From NCBI GenBank assembly GCA_026708015.1, contig JAPOVT010000056.1, positions 1 to 64,000 of the forward strand: 64,000 nt of DNA. Reading direction: 5' to 3'. Positions 49,705 through 59,415 of the stretch are shown here, piece after piece. The DNA is from a bacterium (GTDB taxonomy: Bacteria; Actinomycetota; Acidimicrobiia; Acidimicrobiales; Bin134). Numbering within the stretch: the stretch's first letter is position 1; the number at the start of each line of letters is the position of its first letter. The position numbers and the translations under genes are program-made. The notes below the pieces were generated by a model. The model was not told where the DNA came from and ran no database searches. It saw only the letters and a list, made by a program, of their open reading frames with translations.

Positions 49705-50946
49705 ATGACGCTTTTGGAACAGTCGGCCCGTTTGATCGACGAGTCGATCTACGAGGGACCGCGGTCAGTCCAGCCCATGGACGGCTCATTCCACGAGATC
49801 GCCGATGGCATTGCCGTAGTGTGCGCCTTCTCCCACGTCTGGTCGCTGGCCACTGACGAGGGGCTGGTGGCAATCGACACGTCGCTGCCGATGTTCGCTC
49901 CCGGCGTGCTGAAGCACCTCCATAAGTGGAGGAGCCAGCCGGTTCACACGATCGTTTACACCCACGGCCACGCCGACCACGTCGGCGGCGCCCCAGCCTT
50001 CGTCGAAGATGCCAAGGAGCGAGGAAGTCCGGCCCCCCGGGTGGTCGCCCATGAGGCAGTGCGACCCCGTTTCGACCGCTACAACCTCACGCACGGCTAC
50101 AACCAAACGATCAATCGCCGCCAGTTCAGCGCCAACGACATGTTGGACCTGTTCGCCGACAACTGGGTGTACCCGAACACCACCTATGCCGATGCCCTCG
50201 ATCTGGAGGTGGGCAGCGCTTCGCTTCAGCTCATGCACGCCCAGGGGGAGACCGACGACCACACCATGGTGTGGATGCCCCAAGAGCGGGCGCTGTTTGT
50301 GGGTGACCTGTTCATCTGGTTCTTCCCCAACGCGGGCAACCCCCAAAAGGTGCAGCGCTACCCCTCCGAGTGGGCCGCCGCTCTGCGGCGAATGATCGAG
50401 TTGCGTCCGGCTTTCCTGCTTCCGGCCCACGGCCTGCCCATTGCCGGCGAGGAGCGCATTGCCATGGTGCTGGATGATGTGGCCACCGCGCTGGAGGGTC
50501 TGGTGGCCGACACGCTGGAGATGATGAATGCCGGGGCGCGCCTCGACGACATCATTCATCAGGTGCGGGTTCCCGACGAGCTCATGGCTAAGCCTTACCT
50601 GCGAGCCGCCTACGACGAGCCCGAGTTCGTGGTACGCAACATCTGGCGGCTCTACGGTGGCTGGTACGACGGCAACCCTGCTCGCCTCAAGCCTGCCTCC
50701 GACCAGGCTCTGGCCGCTGAGGTGGCTCAGTTGGCCGGAGGCGCGGCGGCTGTGGCGGCCAGGGCCGCTGAACTCAGCAAAGCTGGCAATCTGAGGTTGG
50801 CCTGCCACCTCGCCGAGTGGGCTGCCCAAGCGGCACCTGATGACGCCGATGTTCTCGAGGTGCGAGCCGACATCTACCGCCAGCGGCGAGACCAAGAGCA
50901 GTCGCTTATGTCCCGAGGCATCTACAACGACGCCAGCCAATCATGA
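49705..50946 (+). CDS. MBL-fold hydrolase related to alkyl sulfatases
   Basis: A 413-residue metallo-beta-lactamase-fold protein. Metal motif 'THGHADHVGG' at about 89-98, then 'QGETDDHTMVWMP', 'FVGDLFIW' and 'LPAHGLPI'. The C-terminal part (about 275-410) resembles the alkyl-sulfatase dimerisation domain ('YLRAAYDEPEFVVRNIWRLY', 'GWYDGNPARL'). Classical SdsA1/BDS1 enzymes add a third, SCP2-like C-terminal domain; it is missing here. It may hydrolyse sulfate esters or another ester. ATG at 49705 is taken; an in-frame start seven codons earlier has no support. Follows gatB by 40 bases. Confidence 0.83.
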   Translation: MTLLEQSARLIDESIYEGPRSVQPMDGSFHEIADGIAVVCAFSHVWSLATDEGLVAIDTSLPMFAPGVLKHLHKWRSQPVHTIVYTHGHADHVGGAPAFVEDAKERGSPAPRVVAHEAVRPRFDRYNLTHGYNQTINRRQFSANDMLDLFADNWVYPNTTYADALDLEVGSASLQLMHAQGETDDHTMVWMPQERALFVGDLFIWFFPNAGNPQKVQRYPSEWAAALRRMIELRPAFLLPAHGLPIAGEERIAMVLDDVATALEGLVADTLEMMNAGARLDDIIHQVRVPDELMAKPYLRAAYDEPEFVVRNIWRLYGGWYDGNPARLKPASDQALAAEVAQLAGGAAAVAARAAELSKAGNLRLACHLAEWAAQAAPDDADVLEVRADIYRQRRDQEQSLMSRGIYNDASQS

Positions 50947-50959
50947 GGGTAAGCCGATC

Positions 50960-52117
50960 ATGAAGATTGACACGGAAGCGGTGGATCTGGCCCTGACCAC
51001 GACCAGGGCGGTGCGGAAGCGGCTGGATCTAGAGCGACCGGTGGACGACCAGATCATCCTCGACTGCATCGACATCGCCGAGCAGGCCCCCACCGGGGGC
51101 AACCAGACCAGCCGCCGTTGGATCGTGGTGCGCGATCCGGAGATCAAACAGGAGCTGGCCCGGCTTTACCGCGAGGTGGTGGGCGGCTTCATGCTCGAGG
51201 CTCGCGACCGCTTGGAGGGCACCGATCATCCCCGGGCCAGAACGGTGAGTTCGTCCGCCTATCTGGTGGAGCACCTGGCCGAGGTGCCAGCGATTGTTAT
51301 TCCCACCATCGTGGGCCGTCACGACGGCAGCGGCGCGCCCGGCTTGTTCGACTCGGTCATCCAGAGCGGGTGGAGCTTCTGTGTTGCTTTGCGGGCCCGG
51401 GGGTTGGGCACCACTTGGACCACGGCCATCCTGGCCAAGGCCCCCGAGTTGAAGGAGCTGCTGGGCATCCCCGCAGAGATCACCGAGATCGCCATGTTCC
51501 CGGTGGCCTGGACCAAGGGCACCGACTTCCGACCCGCTCGCCGTACCCCAGCCCGAGACATCACCTTTTTCGACGGCTACGGCCGCATCTACGAGTCGGG
51601 GCCGGGATCATCGGCGACGATGGCCGCCGGTCCCGGAATGGTGGTGGAGACCGACATCGCGGCCGAGGTGGACGAAGTCTGGGCCGCAGTCACCGACATC
51701 GACCTGCCGGCGCAGTTCTCCGACGAGTTCACTGGGGCAAATTGGGACGAGGGTTTCGACGGCCCTGCCCTGGGGGCTGTGTTCACCGGCCGCAATCACC
51801 TAGAGGCGATGGGCGACTGGGAGGTCCCCTGCTTTGTGGACGTGTGCGAAGAGCCCACGGCCTTCGGCTGGTGTACCTCCGATCCCGACAATCCCGGCGC
51901 TAGGTGGCGCTTTGAGCTCCAGCCCCTTATGGGCGGCGGCACCCGGCTGCTGTACCGCCTCCTCCTCGGCCCCGGCCCCTCGGGTCTCAACATGTTCATC
52001 GAACAGAACCCCAACAAAGAGCACCGGATCATCGCCAATCGCCTCCGAGTCCACCGGGTCAACATGCAGCGGGTAATAGACGGCATCAAAGCCCACATCG
52101 AGGCCGCCGCCGGCTAG
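50960..52117 (+). CDS. Nitroreductase fused to an SRPBCC domain
   Basis: A 385-residue two-domain protein. Residues about 8-210 are an FMN nitroreductase fold: 'TTTRAVRKRLDLERP', 'AEQAPTGGNQTSRRWIVV' and 'ARGLGTTWTT'. Residues about 230-380 look like a START/SRPBCC ligand-binding domain: 'VVETDIAAEVDEVWAAVTDI', then 'WRFELQPLMGGGTRLLYRLL'. The ATG at 50960 has GAGGG upstream and lies 13 bases after the MBL gene, so both may be co-transcribed. The SRPBCC pocket could bind the substrate or a product of the flavin site. The individual domains are well supported; the joint function is unknown. Confidence 0.82.
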   Translation: MKIDTEAVDLALTTTRAVRKRLDLERPVDDQIILDCIDIAEQAPTGGNQTSRRWIVVRDPEIKQELARLYREVVGGFMLEARDRLEGTDHPRARTVSSSAYLVEHLAEVPAIVIPTIVGRHDGSGAPGLFDSVIQSGWSFCVALRARGLGTTWTTAILAKAPELKELLGIPAEITEIAMFPVAWTKGTDFRPARRTPARDITFFDGYGRIYESGPGSSATMAAGPGMVVETDIAAEVDEVWAAVTDIDLPAQFSDEFTGANWDEGFDGPALGAVFTGRNHLEAMGDWEVPCFVDVCEEPTAFGWCTSDPDNPGARWRFELQPLMGGGTRLLYRLLLGPGPSGLNMFIEQNPNKEHRIIANRLRVHRVNMQRVIDGIKAHIEAAAG

Positions 52118-52128
52118 TCCGAATCTGC

Positions 52129-53466
52129 TCAGCGGACGGCGCCGGGAACCAGCCAGCGGGAGCCGGCGAATCGCCAGAGCAGGGCGATCAGGCGGGCGCC
52201 CATAAGGGCCCACATGGCCCCCCACAGCCAGCCGATGCCCGCGTCGGCGGCCATCACCCACAGGGCCAAGGGGATGAACACTGCCGCGGCGCCGGCCATG
52301 GCCACGGCCAGGAATCGCATGTCGCCGGCGCCGATCAGCACGCCGTCGAGGGCGAACACCACCCCGTTCACCGGCTGGATGAACGCCAAATGCAGCATCA
52401 GGAAGCCGACCAGGGACAGCACCGCCTCATCGCTGGAGAACACCAGCGGGAGCCACGGCCTGGTGATCAGCAACACAATGGTGGCGGCCAATCCGGTCGC
52501 CAACCCCCACTCGATCATGCGACGGCCCGCGGCCCGGGCTTGGGGCAACTCGTTGGCTCCCAGAAAGCGGCCGATCATGGCTTGTCCGGCAATAGCCACC
52601 GCGTCCAGCACCAGGGCCAAGAAGAACATGAGCTGGTAGATCACCTCATGGGCGGCCAATTCGATGTCGCCCAATCGGGCGGCCACGGCCACCGACATGG
52701 TGAACGAGGCCCGCAGAGCCGCGGTCCGCAGGAACAGGTCCAAACCGACGACGGCCAGGCGGGCGATCATCGAGCGGTCAGGAGCCATGGTCACTCCATG
52801 GGCCTTCACAGCCTCCCGGATCCACCACACGTAGGCCCCGGCGGCGAGCCATTGGGCGACAACGGTGGATAACGCCGAGGCGCCAATGCCGAATCCGAGT
52901 CCGTAGATCAGCACCAACTCCAGCGCGAGGTTCAGCCCGGCAGTGAATACCGCCACCTTGAGCGGGCGCAGCGTGTCTTGCAGCCCTCGCAGATAGCCCA
53001 CCCCGGCCAGCGTGATGAGCATGCCCGGCAGACCGAAGAGGCTGATGCGCAGATATATCCGACCCTGGGCCAGCACCTCGCCGTCTGCTCCGAGGATTCT
53101 CAGCAGGGGGTCGGCGAAGACATAGGCCGCGGCGGCCAATACCGCGCCGACCGCAGCGGCCAGCCATAGTCCCTGCACCGCTTGCTGGGCGGCCCGGTAA
53201 TGGTCTCCCGCGCCGATCAGCCGCCCCACCGCGGCGGTGGTCCCGTAGGCCAAGAAGATGAACAGAGACAGCGCCCCCAACAGCACCTGCGAGGCCACCG
53301 CCAGCCCGCCCAAATGAGGGGTGCCCAGGCGCCCCACCACTGCGGTGTCGGCCAGGGTGTAGAGCGGCTCGGCGATCAGCGCGCCCAGGGCGGGAATCGC
53401 CAACCGGGCGATCTCCCGGTCATAGGGCGACTTGTGCAAGCCCAATAGCCCTTTCATTTGCGACAC
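52129..53466 (-). CDS. MATE-family efflux transporter
   Basis: A 445-residue polytopic protein of the DinF/MATE group with about 12 hydrophobic segments. Typical are 'REIARLAIPALGALIAEPLY' near the N-terminus and 'GRLGTPHLGGLAVASQV'. Expels organic cations or drugs using Na+ or H+. The GTG at 53466 is preceded by GGAG about 10 bases away; an ATG at 53457 is the alternative. The much longer open frame reaching 54189 crosses ilvD on the other strand and is rejected. Divergent from ilvD. Confidence 0.9.
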   Translation of the reverse strand: MSQMKGLLGLHKSPYDREIARLAIPALGALIAEPLYTLADTAVVGRLGTPHLGGLAVASQVLLGALSLFIFLAYGTTAAVGRLIGAGDHYRAAQQAVQGLWLAAAVGAVLAAAAYVFADPLLRILGADGEVLAQGRIYLRISLFGLPGMLITLAGVGYLRGLQDTLRPLKVAVFTAGLNLALELVLIYGLGFGIGASALSTVVAQWLAAGAYVWWIREAVKAHGVTMAPDRSMIARLAVVGLDLFLRTAALRASFTMSVAVAARLGDIELAAHEVIYQLMFFLALVLDAVAIAGQAMIGRFLGANELPQARAAGRRMIEWGLATGLAATIVLLITRPWLPLVFSSDEAVLSLVGFLMLHLAFIQPVNGVVFALDGVLIGAGDMRFLAVAMAGAAAVFIPLALWVMAADAGIGWLWGAMWALMGARLIALLWRFAGSRWLVPGAVR

Positions 53467-53548
53467 GCCCGTTCCACTCCTACCGGGTTGCCGGGTTACC
53501 AGCTTTTGCCATGCCAGATTTCGCCATGTCGCTAGATAGCCTGTCGCT

Positions 53549-55225
53549 ATGAGCGACATGAAGCCACGTTCACATGAGGTCACTTCTGGGGCTGAGCGGG
53601 CCCCGGCGAGGGCCATGCTGCGGGCAGTGGGCATGACCGACGACGACTGGGACAAGCCCCAGGTGGGGGTGGCGTCGTCGTGGAACGAGGTGACCCCCTG
53701 CAATCTGCCGCTGGACCGCTTGGCCAAGCGGGCCAAACAGGGCGTGCGCGACGCCGGCGGTTTCCCCATCGAGTTCAACACCATCGCGGTGTCCGACGGC
53801 ATCTCCATGGGCCACGAGGGGATGCGGGCCTCGTTGGTGAGTCGGGAGATCATTACCGACTCGGTGGAGGCAGTGATGCACGCCGAGCGCCTGGACGCAT
53901 TTGTGAGCTTCGCGGGTTGCGACAAGTCGCTTCCCGGCATGCTTATGGCCGCCGCTCGGCTCAATCTGCCGTCGGTGTTCGTGTATGGCGGGTCCATCCT
54001 CCCTGGACAGCACAACGGCAAGGTGCTCGACATCGTGAGCGTGTTCGAGGCGGTGGGCGCCCACGCGGTGGGCGACATCGACGATGAAGAGCTCGATGCC
54101 ATCGAGCGCAATGCGTGCCCAACCGAGGGTTCCTGCGCGGGGATGTTCACGGCCAACACCATGGCCTCGATCGGGGAGGCGCTGGGCATGTCGCTGCCGG
54201 GTAGCGCTTCGGCCGCTGCCGTTGACCGCCGTCGCGACGACTACAGCTATGCCAGCGGCACCGCGGTGATCGGGCTCCTGCGAGACAACATCCGTCCCCG
54301 CACCATCATGTCCAAGGGGGCCTTCGAGAACGCCATCGCGGTGACCATGGCCTTGGGCGGATCGACCAACGCAGTGCTGCACCTGCTGGCCATCGCCTGG
54401 GAGGCCGATGTGGAGCTGGCGCTTGACGACTTCAACAAGGTGGCGGCCCGGGTTCCCCATCTGGCCGACACCAAGCCCCACGGGCAGTACCACATGGCCG
54501 ACATCGACCGCATTGGCGGCGTTCCCGTAGTGATGAAGATGCTGCTGGACGAGGGCCTGCTGCACGGCGATGAGATCACCGTCACGGGCAAGACCATGGC
54601 CGAGAACCTTGCCCTGCTAAACCCGCCCGGACCGGACGGAGATGTGATTCATGGTCTGGACGACCCGCTTCACGATGTAGGCGGAATAGCAGTGCTAACC
54701 GGGTCTCTGGCCCCCAACGGAGCGGTGCTGAAGGTGGCCGGCATCGACTTCGACCATTTCGAGGGCCGGGCCCGGGTGTTCGATGGGGAAGACACGGCCA
54801 TGGACGCGGTGCTGAACGGGCGCATCGAATCCGGCGACATCGTGGTGATCCGCTACGAAGGCCCCAAGGGCGGTCCCGGCATGAGGGAGATGCTGGCCAT
54901 TACCGGCGCTATGAAGGGCGCGGGCCGCGGCGGAGACGCTGCACTGGTTACCGACGGCCGATTCTCGGGGGGCACCCACGGGTTCTGCGTGGGCCACGTG
55001 GCCCCTGAGGCCACCGAAGGCGGGCCGATTGCCCTGGTGGCCGAGGGCGATCGGATTCGAATAGACGTTCGGGAGCATTCCATCGACCTGCTGGTAGACG
55101 AGGCTACTCTGGCCGAGCGCCAGGCTAACTGGAAGCCGCCTGAACCCCGCTACACCAAAGGCGTGCTGGCCAAGTACGCCCGCTTGGCCCAGGGAGCCGA
55201 AAAGGGCGCCATCACCGAGGCCTGA
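53549..55225 (+). CDS. ilvD: Dihydroxy-acid dehydratase
   Basis: A 558-residue IlvD/Edd-family protein of normal length. Iron-sulfur cysteines are in '[11 protein letters not shown]' and '[16 protein letters not shown]'; the C-terminal '[17 protein letters not shown]' is also characteristic. It converts dihydroxy-isovalerate and dihydroxy-methylvalerate to the keto-acids of valine and isoleucine synthesis. ATG at 53549. It lies close to ilvBNC but in a separate unit; its 3' end overlaps the convergent NadD-like gene by 14 bases. Confidence 0.96.
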   Translation: MSDMKPRSHEVTSGAERAPARAMLRAVGMTDDDWDKPQVGVASSWNEVTPCNLPLDRLAKRAKQGVRDAGGFPIEFNTIAVSDGISMGHEGMRASLVSREIITDSVEAVMHAERLDAFVSFAGCDKSLPGMLMAAARLNLPSVFVYGGSILPGQHNGKVLDIVSVFEAVGAHAVGDIDDEELDAIERNACPTEGSCAGMFTANTMASIGEALGMSLPGSASAAAVDRRRDDYSYASGTAVIGLLRDNIRPRTIMSKGAFENAIAVTMALGGSTNAVLHLLAIAWEADVELALDDFNKVAARVPHLADTKPHGQYHMADIDRIGGVPVVMKMLLDEGLLHGDEITVTGKTMAENLALLNPPGPDGDVIHGLDDPLHDVGGIAVLTGSLAPNGAVLKVAGIDFDHFEGRARVFDGEDTAMDAVLNGRIESGDIVVIRYEGPKGGPGMREMLAITGAMKGAGRGGDAALVTDGRFSGGTHGFCVGHVAPEATEGGPIALVAEGDRIRIDVREHSIDLLVDEATLAERQANWKPPEPRYTKGVLAKYARLAQGAEKGAITEA

Positions 55226-55784
55226 CTCGTTCGTAGAGACTGGGGTCAGACCAGGCCCCAGTGGCGCCGTCGAAGGCCCGGGCCGCGGGGGTCATCCACT
55301 CCAGCCGGCCTTGGCGGGCACCGCTGGACGACACTTCGACCAACTCGGGTGCGATGTCCAACTCCGCGCCGCTCGGCACCGCAAATGGCGGTCGGGGAGC
55401 GACGGCCAATTCCAATCCAAGCAGGGATTCCACTGCCCGGTCGCGGGCCTCGACCGAGTTCCCGTAGAACGCCGGGTCTTGTACTTGGGCCCATTTGTCA
55501 GCGCCCATCACCACCACGTAATACCCCTGGGCGATGTCGACGAGGAGCTGATGATCGGTGACCACAACCTCCACGCCGTCGATATCGGCCACTGACGCCT
55601 CCAACACCGCAATGCGGTCCTCGAACGTGGGGACAACCGTTGGCTCCTTGCCCAGCGCCACTCGCGACACCGCAAGGTCCACCCGCTCGAGCCCCCGTTG
55701 CCGCGCGGCCGCCCGGGCGATGGCCAGGTGCCCGATAGTGGGCGGGTTAAACGAACCGGGATACACCCCAAACCGTCTTGTCAC
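55212..55784 (-). CDS. NadD-like nucleotidyltransferase
   Basis: A 190-residue cytidylyltransferase-fold protein. The nucleotide-binding start is '[20 protein letters not shown]' with the TIGH version of the HxGH motif. '[14 protein letters not shown]' resembles the 'GxDxxxxxxxWxxxxxI' region, and '[15 protein letters not shown]' parallels the SSTxxR motif. It resembles nicotinate/nicotinamide mononucleotide adenylyltransferases but is divergent enough that the substrate is uncertain. GTG start at 55784. Its promoter must lie in the same short gap as the ilvB promoter, which overlaps its first codon. Confidence 0.75.
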   Translation of the reverse strand: MTRRFGVYPGSFNPPTIGHLAIARAAARQRGLERVDLAVSRVALGKEPTVVPTFEDRIAVLEASVADIDGVEVVVTDHQLLVDIAQGYYVVVMGADKWAQVQDPAFYGNSVEARDRAVESLLGLELAVAPRPPFAVPSGAELDIAPELVEVSSSGARQGRLEWMTPAARAFDGATGAWSDPSLYERVRPR

Positions 55785-55807
55785 AAGCGGGCCTTAGCGT
55801 TCATACT
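55778..55807 (+). promoter_or_regulatory. Predicted ilvBNC promoter
   Basis: TTGTCA (55778-55783, 5/6 match to -35) is followed after 18 bases by CATACT (55802-55807, 4/6 match to -10). Transcription would begin near 55814, only a few bases before the leader-peptide ATG at 55819, a common layout for actinobacterial leaders. Confidence 0.5.
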
Positions 55808-55818
55808 GGTGGCATCCT

Positions 55819-55866
55819 ATGAAGCGCCATCCCCACACCGGAGCGATTCTCGTAGTACGCCTTTAG
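55819..55866 (+). CDS. ilv leader peptide (attenuation)
   Basis: A 15-codon open frame reads MKRHPHTGAILVVRL and stop. Five of the last six residues are regulated branched-chain amino acids (Ile, Leu, Val, Val, then Arg, Leu). It sits between the predicted promoter and the terminator hairpin of the ilvB leader. Ribosome stalling at these codons when branched-chain aminoacyl-tRNAs are scarce would prevent the terminator from forming, as known for the Corynebacterium ilvBNC leader. Composition, position and downstream hairpin all agree. Confidence 0.85.
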   Translation: MKRHPHTGAILVVRL

Positions 55867-55871
55867 CGCGC

Positions 55872-55930
55872 GGTCCGGGCTCGGCCCGGGAACCGAGCGC
55901 TACCGACCTCCCACACCGGGAGGTCTTTCC
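55872..55930 (+). terminator. ilvB attenuator: upstream hairpin and intrinsic terminator
   Basis: A first GC-rich hairpin pairs CCGGGC (55875-55880) with GCCCGG (55884-55889). The terminator stem pairs GACCTCCC (55905-55912) with GGGAGGTC (55918-55925) around a five-base loop, followed by TTTCC and ATTT. Located between the leader peptide stop and ilvB. The exact antiterminator pairing cannot be fixed without folding the RNA. Confidence 0.75.
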
Positions 55931-55961
55931 ATTTGGGAGAAGCCCGAAAGGTTGATCCAAC

Positions 55962-57701
55962 ATGAAAATGAACGGCGGACAAGCCCTGATGAAGGCCCTC
56001 GAGAACGAGGGCGTGGACATCTTGTTCGGGCTGCCCGGCGGGGCCATCCTGCCGGTGTATGACCCGCTGATCGACTCCTCCATCCGCCATGTGCTGGTGC
56101 GCCACGAGCAGGGCGCCGGCCACATGGCCGAGGGGTACGCCCACGCCACCGGCCGCCCCGGAGTGGCCATGGTCACCTCAGGCCCAGCGGCCACCAACAT
56201 CGTCACCCCGCTGTGCGATGCGTATATGGACTCCATCCCCATGGTGGTGGTGACCGGCCAGGTTCCCTACGCCGCCATCGGCACCGACGCCTTCCAGGAG
56301 TGTGACACCACCGGCATCACCATGTCGGTGACCAAGCACAACTACCTGGTGACCGAGGCGGCCGACATCCCCCAGGTGATCCACGACGCCTTCTACATTG
56401 CCACCACCGGCCGGCCCGGACCCGTGCTGGTGGACATCCCCAAGGACATAGTCGACCCCAACAATCCCCGTTCGGCGATGGAGTGGTACGCCCCCGACAG
56501 TCACGACCTGCCCGGCTACCTCCCGAACATCGCGGGCGATGCCGAGCTGATCCGCCAGGCGGCCAAGCTCATCTGCGAGGCCGAGCGTCCGATCCTCTAC
56601 ACCGGGGGCGGCATCTTGAAGTCGCGGGGTGCGGAGGCCCTGTTGGAGCTGGCCGAGATGACCGGCATCCACGTTGTCACCACGCTGATGAACCGGGGAG
56701 GCTTCCCCGACGACCATCCGCTGTGTTTGGGCATGCCCGGTATGCACGGCAACTACACCGCGGTCACCGCCATGCAGGAGGCCGACCTGCTCATCGCGCT
56801 GGGCGCCCGTTTCGACGACCGGGTCACCGGCAAAGTGGGCGAGTTCGCCCCCTTGGCCAAGGTCATCCATGTGGATATCGACAGCGCCGAGTTGGGCAAG
56901 GTTCGCCGTCCTGACGTGGCCATTCAAGGCGATTGCCGGGTGGTCACCGAAGAGCTGGTCAAAGCGCTCAAGGAGATGGGGGGCAGCGAGGCCCAGCCCG
57001 ACCGCAATGCCTGGCGGTCCCGCATCAGCGGCTGGCAGGAGCGGTTTCCCCTGACCTATGAGCAGTCCAAGGGCGACGATCTGCTGAAGCCTCAATACGT
57101 GTTGGAGCAGCTCCGGGATTCCACTCCGACCGACACCATCGTGGCCTCGGGAGTGGGACAGCACCAGATGTGGACCAGTCAATATTGGAAGTTCAACCAC
57201 CCCTACACCTGGGTCAACTCGGGCGGCTTGGGCACGATGGGGTTCGCCATTCCCGCGGCTATCGGAGCCAAGGCGGGCCGACCGGACCGAATGGTGTGGG
57301 CGGTGGACGGCGACGGCTGCTTCCAGATGACCGCTCAAGAGCTGGTCACCGCGGCCACCGAGGGGTTTCCCATCAAGGTGGCTCTGATCAACAACGCCTA
57401 TTTGGGGATGGTCCGCCAGTGGCAGGAGATGTTCTACGAAGAGCGCTATTCCGAGGTGTACCTGACCCGCGACGTGCCCGACTACAAGCTGTGGGCCGAG
57501 GCCCTGGGATGCGTCGGGCTTCGGGTGGAGTCACCCGAAGAGGTTGGCCCGGCCATCGAACAGGCCAATGAGATCGACGACAAGCCGGTGGTAGTGGAGT
57601 TCCGGTGCGAGGCTGAGGAGAACGTCTTCCCCATGGTTCCAGCGGGCATGTCCAACAGCGACGTCGTGGTCGACCCCTCCCAGCGGGACCGGCCCCGATG
57701 A
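55962..57701 (+). CDS. ilvB: Acetolactate synthase large (catalytic) subunit
   Basis: A 579-residue ThDP enzyme of normal AHAS length. Catalytic Glu in 'VRHEQGAGHMAEGYA', FAD/ThDP core 'TSGPAATNIVTPL', and ThDP motif 'DGDGCFQMTAQEL' ending at 'LINNAYLGM'. Condenses pyruvate with pyruvate or 2-ketobutyrate. It starts after the attenuator; an AAAGG lies upstream of the ATG at 55962. Its stop overlaps the ilvN start (ATGA). Confidence 0.97.
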   Translation: MKMNGGQALMKALENEGVDILFGLPGGAILPVYDPLIDSSIRHVLVRHEQGAGHMAEGYAHATGRPGVAMVTSGPAATNIVTPLCDAYMDSIPMVVVTGQVPYAAIGTDAFQECDTTGITMSVTKHNYLVTEAADIPQVIHDAFYIATTGRPGPVLVDIPKDIVDPNNPRSAMEWYAPDSHDLPGYLPNIAGDAELIRQAAKLICEAERPILYTGGGILKSRGAEALLELAEMTGIHVVTTLMNRGGFPDDHPLCLGMPGMHGNYTAVTAMQEADLLIALGARFDDRVTGKVGEFAPLAKVIHVDIDSAELGKVRRPDVAIQGDCRVVTEELVKALKEMGGSEAQPDRNAWRSRISGWQERFPLTYEQSKGDDLLKPQYVLEQLRDSTPTDTIVASGVGQHQMWTSQYWKFNHPYTWVNSGGLGTMGFAIPAAIGAKAGRPDRMVWAVDGDGCFQMTAQELVTAATEGFPIKVALINNAYLGMVRQWQEMFYEERYSEVYLTRDVPDYKLWAEALGCVGLRVESPEEVGPAIEQANEIDDKPVVVEFRCEAEENVFPMVPAGMSNSDVVVDPSQRDRPR

Positions 57702-58246
57702 GCCCAAATCCAATGAACCCAGTCCCCGGCTCTGACGGCGGAGGCACCACCACCCTGGTGGTGCACGTTGAGAACAAAGCCGGCGTGCTGGCCCGGGTGG
57801 CCGGGCTGTTCGCCCGCCGGGGCTTCAACATCGAGTCGCTGGCCGTGGCCCCCACCGTCGACGAGCGGTTCAGCCGTCTCACCATCGTGGTCGGGGTGGA
57901 CGCCGCGCCGATGGAGCAGGTGGTCAAGCAGCTGGACAAGCTGGTCAACGTGGTGGATATCCAGGAGCTGAATCCCGCCGCCAGCGTTGAGCGAGAGCTG
58001 ATGATGGTCACCGTCCGGGCCGATTCCGAGATTCGGGGTCAGATCCTGGATCTGGTGCGCATCTTCCAGGCCACCGTGCTCAATGTGGGTTACGACGAGA
58101 TCATGGTGTCTCTTACCGGATCGCCCAGCCGAGTGGATGATTTCGAAGACCTTCTGCGACCCTATGGGATTGTGGACGTGCAGCGCACCGGCAAGGTGGC
58201 TCTGTCCAAGCTGGTCAAGAACGCCCCCGACCCTCTGGGTCCCTGA
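57698..58246 (+). CDS. ilvN: Acetolactate synthase small (regulatory) subunit
   Basis: A 182-residue regulatory subunit. An N-terminal ACT domain ('VVHVENKAGVLARVAGLFA', 'RRGFNIESLAV') binds valine, and a C-terminal AHAS-small domain follows ('ERELMMVTVRA', 'DFEDLLRPYGI'). It gives the catalytic subunit feedback inhibition and higher activity. The first 18 residues (Pro/Gly-rich) extend beyond the usual start. Coupled to ilvB by an ATGA overlap. Confidence 0.95.
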   Translation: MSPNPMNPVPGSDGGGTTTLVVHVENKAGVLARVAGLFARRGFNIESLAVAPTVDERFSRLTIVVGVDAAPMEQVVKQLDKLVNVVDIQELNPAASVERELMMVTVRADSEIRGQILDLVRIFQATVLNVGYDEIMVSLTGSPSRVDDFEDLLRPYGIVDVQRTGKVALSKLVKNAPDPLGP

Positions 58247-58292
58247 TCAGAACAAGATCAATAGCCAATACCGACGACTGTAAGGACACCAA

Positions 58293-59330
58293 ATGGCAAC
58301 CGTGTTGTATGAGAATGACGTCGACCGCTCTCACATCGCCGATCGAAAGGTGGCGATCCTGGGGTACGGGTCGCAAGGCCACGCCCACGCCCTGAATCTG
58401 AAGGAGTCGGGGATCGACGTGCGAGTCGGGCTGCGGGAGGGTTCGTCGTCGGCAGCCAAGGCCGCCGAAGCGGGGTTGCGAGTGATGTCGATGGCTGAGG
58501 CATCGGCCGAGGCTGACATCGTCATGCTGCTTCTGCCCGACACCGAGCAGTCCGACATCTACCAGGCCCACATCGAGCCCCACCTCCAGCCCGGCGACGC
58601 CCTGTTCTTCGCCCATGGATTCAACGTGCGATTCGACCTGATCGCAGCTCCCGAGGGCGTGGATGTGGCCATGGTGGCCCCCAAGGGCCCCGGCCATCTG
58701 GTGCGGCGCACCTATGTCGAAGGCGGCGGCGTGCCCTGTCTGATCGCGGTGGGCCAAGACGCCTCCGGAAATGCCCGGGACCTGGCCTTGGCCTACGCCG
58801 ACGCCATCGGCGGCGCCCGCGCCGGGGTAATCGAAACCACCTTTGCTGAGGAGTGCGAGACCGACCTGTTCGGCGAGCAGGTGGTGCTGTGCGGCGGACT
58901 CACCTCGCTGGTGACCGCGGCATTCGAGACGCTGTGCGAGGCCGGATACCAGCCCGAGGTGGCCTACTTCGAGTGTCTCCATGAGCTGAAGCTCATCGTC
59001 GACCTCATGTACGAGGAGGGAATCGGCGGGATGCGCTATTCCATCTCCGATACCGCCGAGTACGGAGACCTGAGCCGGGGCGACCGCATCATCAACGAGG
59101 ACACCCGGGCCGAGATGAAGAGGATCCTGAACGAGATCCAGAACGGATCGTTCGCCGAGGAGTGGATGAGCGAGAGCCGCAGCGGCCGGCCCAACTTCCT
59201 GCGTCTAGAAGCCGAGGGCCAAAAGCACCCCATCGAGCAGGTAGGGGCTGAGCTGCGGGCCATGATGCCCTGGATCTCCGAAGGCCGCCAGAGTGTCCAA
59301 GCTGTATCCGGAGGCCAGGGGAAGGAATAG
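58293..59330 (+). CDS. ilvC: Ketol-acid reductoisomerase
   Basis: A 345-residue class I KARI. NAD(P) motif '[17 protein letters not shown]', metal-binding '[19 protein letters not shown]', and '[20 protein letters not shown]' with the second metal Glu. C-terminal '[13 protein letters not shown]' is typical. It isomerises and reduces acetolactate to dihydroxy-isovalerate. ATG at 58293 with TAAGGA upstream. Last gene of the attenuated ilvBNC operon, 46 bases after ilvN. Confidence 0.97.
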   Translation: MATVLYENDVDRSHIADRKVAILGYGSQGHAHALNLKESGIDVRVGLREGSSSAAKAAEAGLRVMSMAEASAEADIVMLLLPDTEQSDIYQAHIEPHLQPGDALFFAHGFNVRFDLIAAPEGVDVAMVAPKGPGHLVRRTYVEGGGVPCLIAVGQDASGNARDLALAYADAIGGARAGVIETTFAEECETDLFGEQVVLCGGLTSLVTAAFETLCEAGYQPEVAYFECLHELKLIVDLMYEEGIGGMRYSISDTAEYGDLSRGDRIINEDTRAEMKRILNEIQNGSFAEEWMSESRSGRPNFLRLEAEGQKHPIEQVGAELRAMMPWISEGRQSVQAVSGGQGKE

Positions 59331-59415
59331 TCCCCGGGCCAGCCTTCGATAGCTGCGAAACGGCAGCAATTCATTAGTATCTATCCGGCAACTCCGAAAG
59401 GAAGAGAGAAGAGCC

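Noticed and set aside
52129-54189. 686-codon - strand open frame extending the MATE gene through the ilvD 5' half
   Set aside because: The extra N-terminal part is antisense to clear ilvD motifs. The transporter begins near 53466 where a ribosome site is present.
59331-59415. Possible SAM riboswitch before the O-acetylhomoserine sulfhydrylase
   Set aside because: The gap is only 85 bases, with just a weak five-pair GCTGC/GCAGC hairpin and none of the conserved riboswitch core.
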